NCBI GenBank assembly: GCA_947071955.1
Contig: CAMTGL010000116.1
Location: 1-6,581 of the forward strand
DNA: 6,581 nt
Reading direction: 5' to 3'
DNA from: an uncultured Plesiomonas sp.
GTDB taxonomy: Bacteria; Pseudomonadota; Gammaproteobacteria; Enterobacterales; CAMTGL01
Part shown: piece after piece, positions 6,313-6,581 of the stretch
Layout: every line of letters starts with the position of its first letter
How positions within the stretch are numbered: the stretch's first letter is position 1
The notes under the pieces: model-generated
Seen by the model: the letters and a program-made list of their open reading frames with translations, nothing else
Database searches by the model: none
What the model was told of the DNA's origin: nothing
Program-made: the position numbers and the translations under genes

Positions 6313-6347
6313 TATATTCTTATCTCTCTTCTCTAATTAATTTATAT

Positions 6348-6383
6348 AAACCCTAGAAAACCATTATGGTTTGCTGGGTTTTT
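6348..6383 (+). terminator. Intrinsic terminator after the LacI-type gene
   Basis: AAACCC (6348-6353) pairs with GGGTTT (6376-6381), AG (6355-6356) with CT (6374-6375), and AAACC (6358-6362) with GGTTT (6368-6372) around loop ATTAT. There is one bulged T (6354) and one A/G mismatch. The hairpin runs into TTTTT (6379-6383). On the opposite strand the AAA on the left arm gives a short T-run, so it may work weakly in both directions. It begins 36 nt after the regulator's stop. Confidence 0.85.
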
Positions 6384-6581
6384 ATATTTAAAATATGTCT
6401 TTTTACTTTTTTCAGTATCTTTTCTCGATGTGTTTTTTAAATTAATGCGTTTTTTTATGAATAAAGATGAATTGTAACATTAAGACGCGTATCAATGTGA
6501 TAAGTATTACTCTCGATTAATGCCAACTTGTTCGTAAATGATAAATTTAGAAGTGAAAATATTAGTTTATTAAAGAGAGGC
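6384..6581. other. AT-rich gene-free right end, probably leader of a gene beyond the window
   Basis: About 200 bases without a supportable ORF. A weak promoter-like pair is TTGTAA (6472-6477) and TGTGAT (6496-6501) with an 18-bp spacer, each 4/6 to consensus. TGTGA at 6496-6500 followed by N6 and TTACT gives a half-good CRP-like site. The last bases contain AAAGAGAGG (6572-6580), a good Shine-Dalgarno match, so a + strand gene probably begins just past the edge. None of the promoter or CRP candidates is strong enough to call alone. Confidence 0.4.

Noticed and set aside
6496..6511. CRP-like site TGTGA-N6-TTACT
   Set aside because: Only the left half matches well; the right half matches 3 of 5, so it is kept as a remark and not a feature.

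Overview
The window is a contig end from a gammaproteobacterium, most likely a member of the Enterobacterales. The evidence is roughly 50% GC coding DNA, AT-rich spacers, and a GH31 enzyme very close in its second half to E. coli YihQ. The spacer style suggests a Yersinia/Serratia-like genus, but I cannot fix the genus. The first 73 bases are not biological. They are an Illumina P5 / i5 index / Nextera transposon adapter, so real sequence starts at about position 74, inside a gene.

Layout, all on the + strand: the 3' end of an aldose 1-epimerase (74-295); an SMP-30/gluconolactonase-type lactonase (288-1172, overlapping by 8 nt); a 3-hydroxyisobutyrate-dehydrogenase-family reductase related to sulfolactaldehyde reductase (1260-2138); a GH31 sulfoquinovosidase, YihQ (2200-4227); a hairpin without a T-tract (4235-4272); an NAD-type short-chain sugar dehydrogenase (4335-5120); a regulatory spacer with an 11-bp perfect inverted repeat around a candidate extended -10 promoter, then an intrinsic terminator (5137-5223); a GntR-like LacI-family regulator (5257-6312) with its own terminator (6348-6383); and an AT-rich, gene-free right end (6384-6581) that finishes in a Shine-Dalgarno-like run.

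Together these genes look like the distal part of a sulfoquinovose (SQ, 6-deoxy-6-sulfoglucose) catabolic cluster of the sulfo-Entner-Doudoroff type, not the sulfo-EMP yih cluster of E. coli. In the inferred route the sulfoquinovosidase releases SQ from sulfoquinovosyl glycerol or sulfolipid. The mutarotase interconverts the anomers, the SDR oxidises C1 to the lactone, and the SMP-30 protein opens it to sulfogluconate. A dehydratase and an aldolase, not in this window, would give pyruvate plus sulfolactaldehyde, which the HIBADH-family enzyme could reduce to DHPS. The LacI-family protein is the probable local regulator. The strongest molecular evidence is the complete K-E-R-W-Y sulfonate-recognition residue set in the GH31 enzyme. 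The assignment of the other enzymes to SQ rests on family plus neighbourhood.
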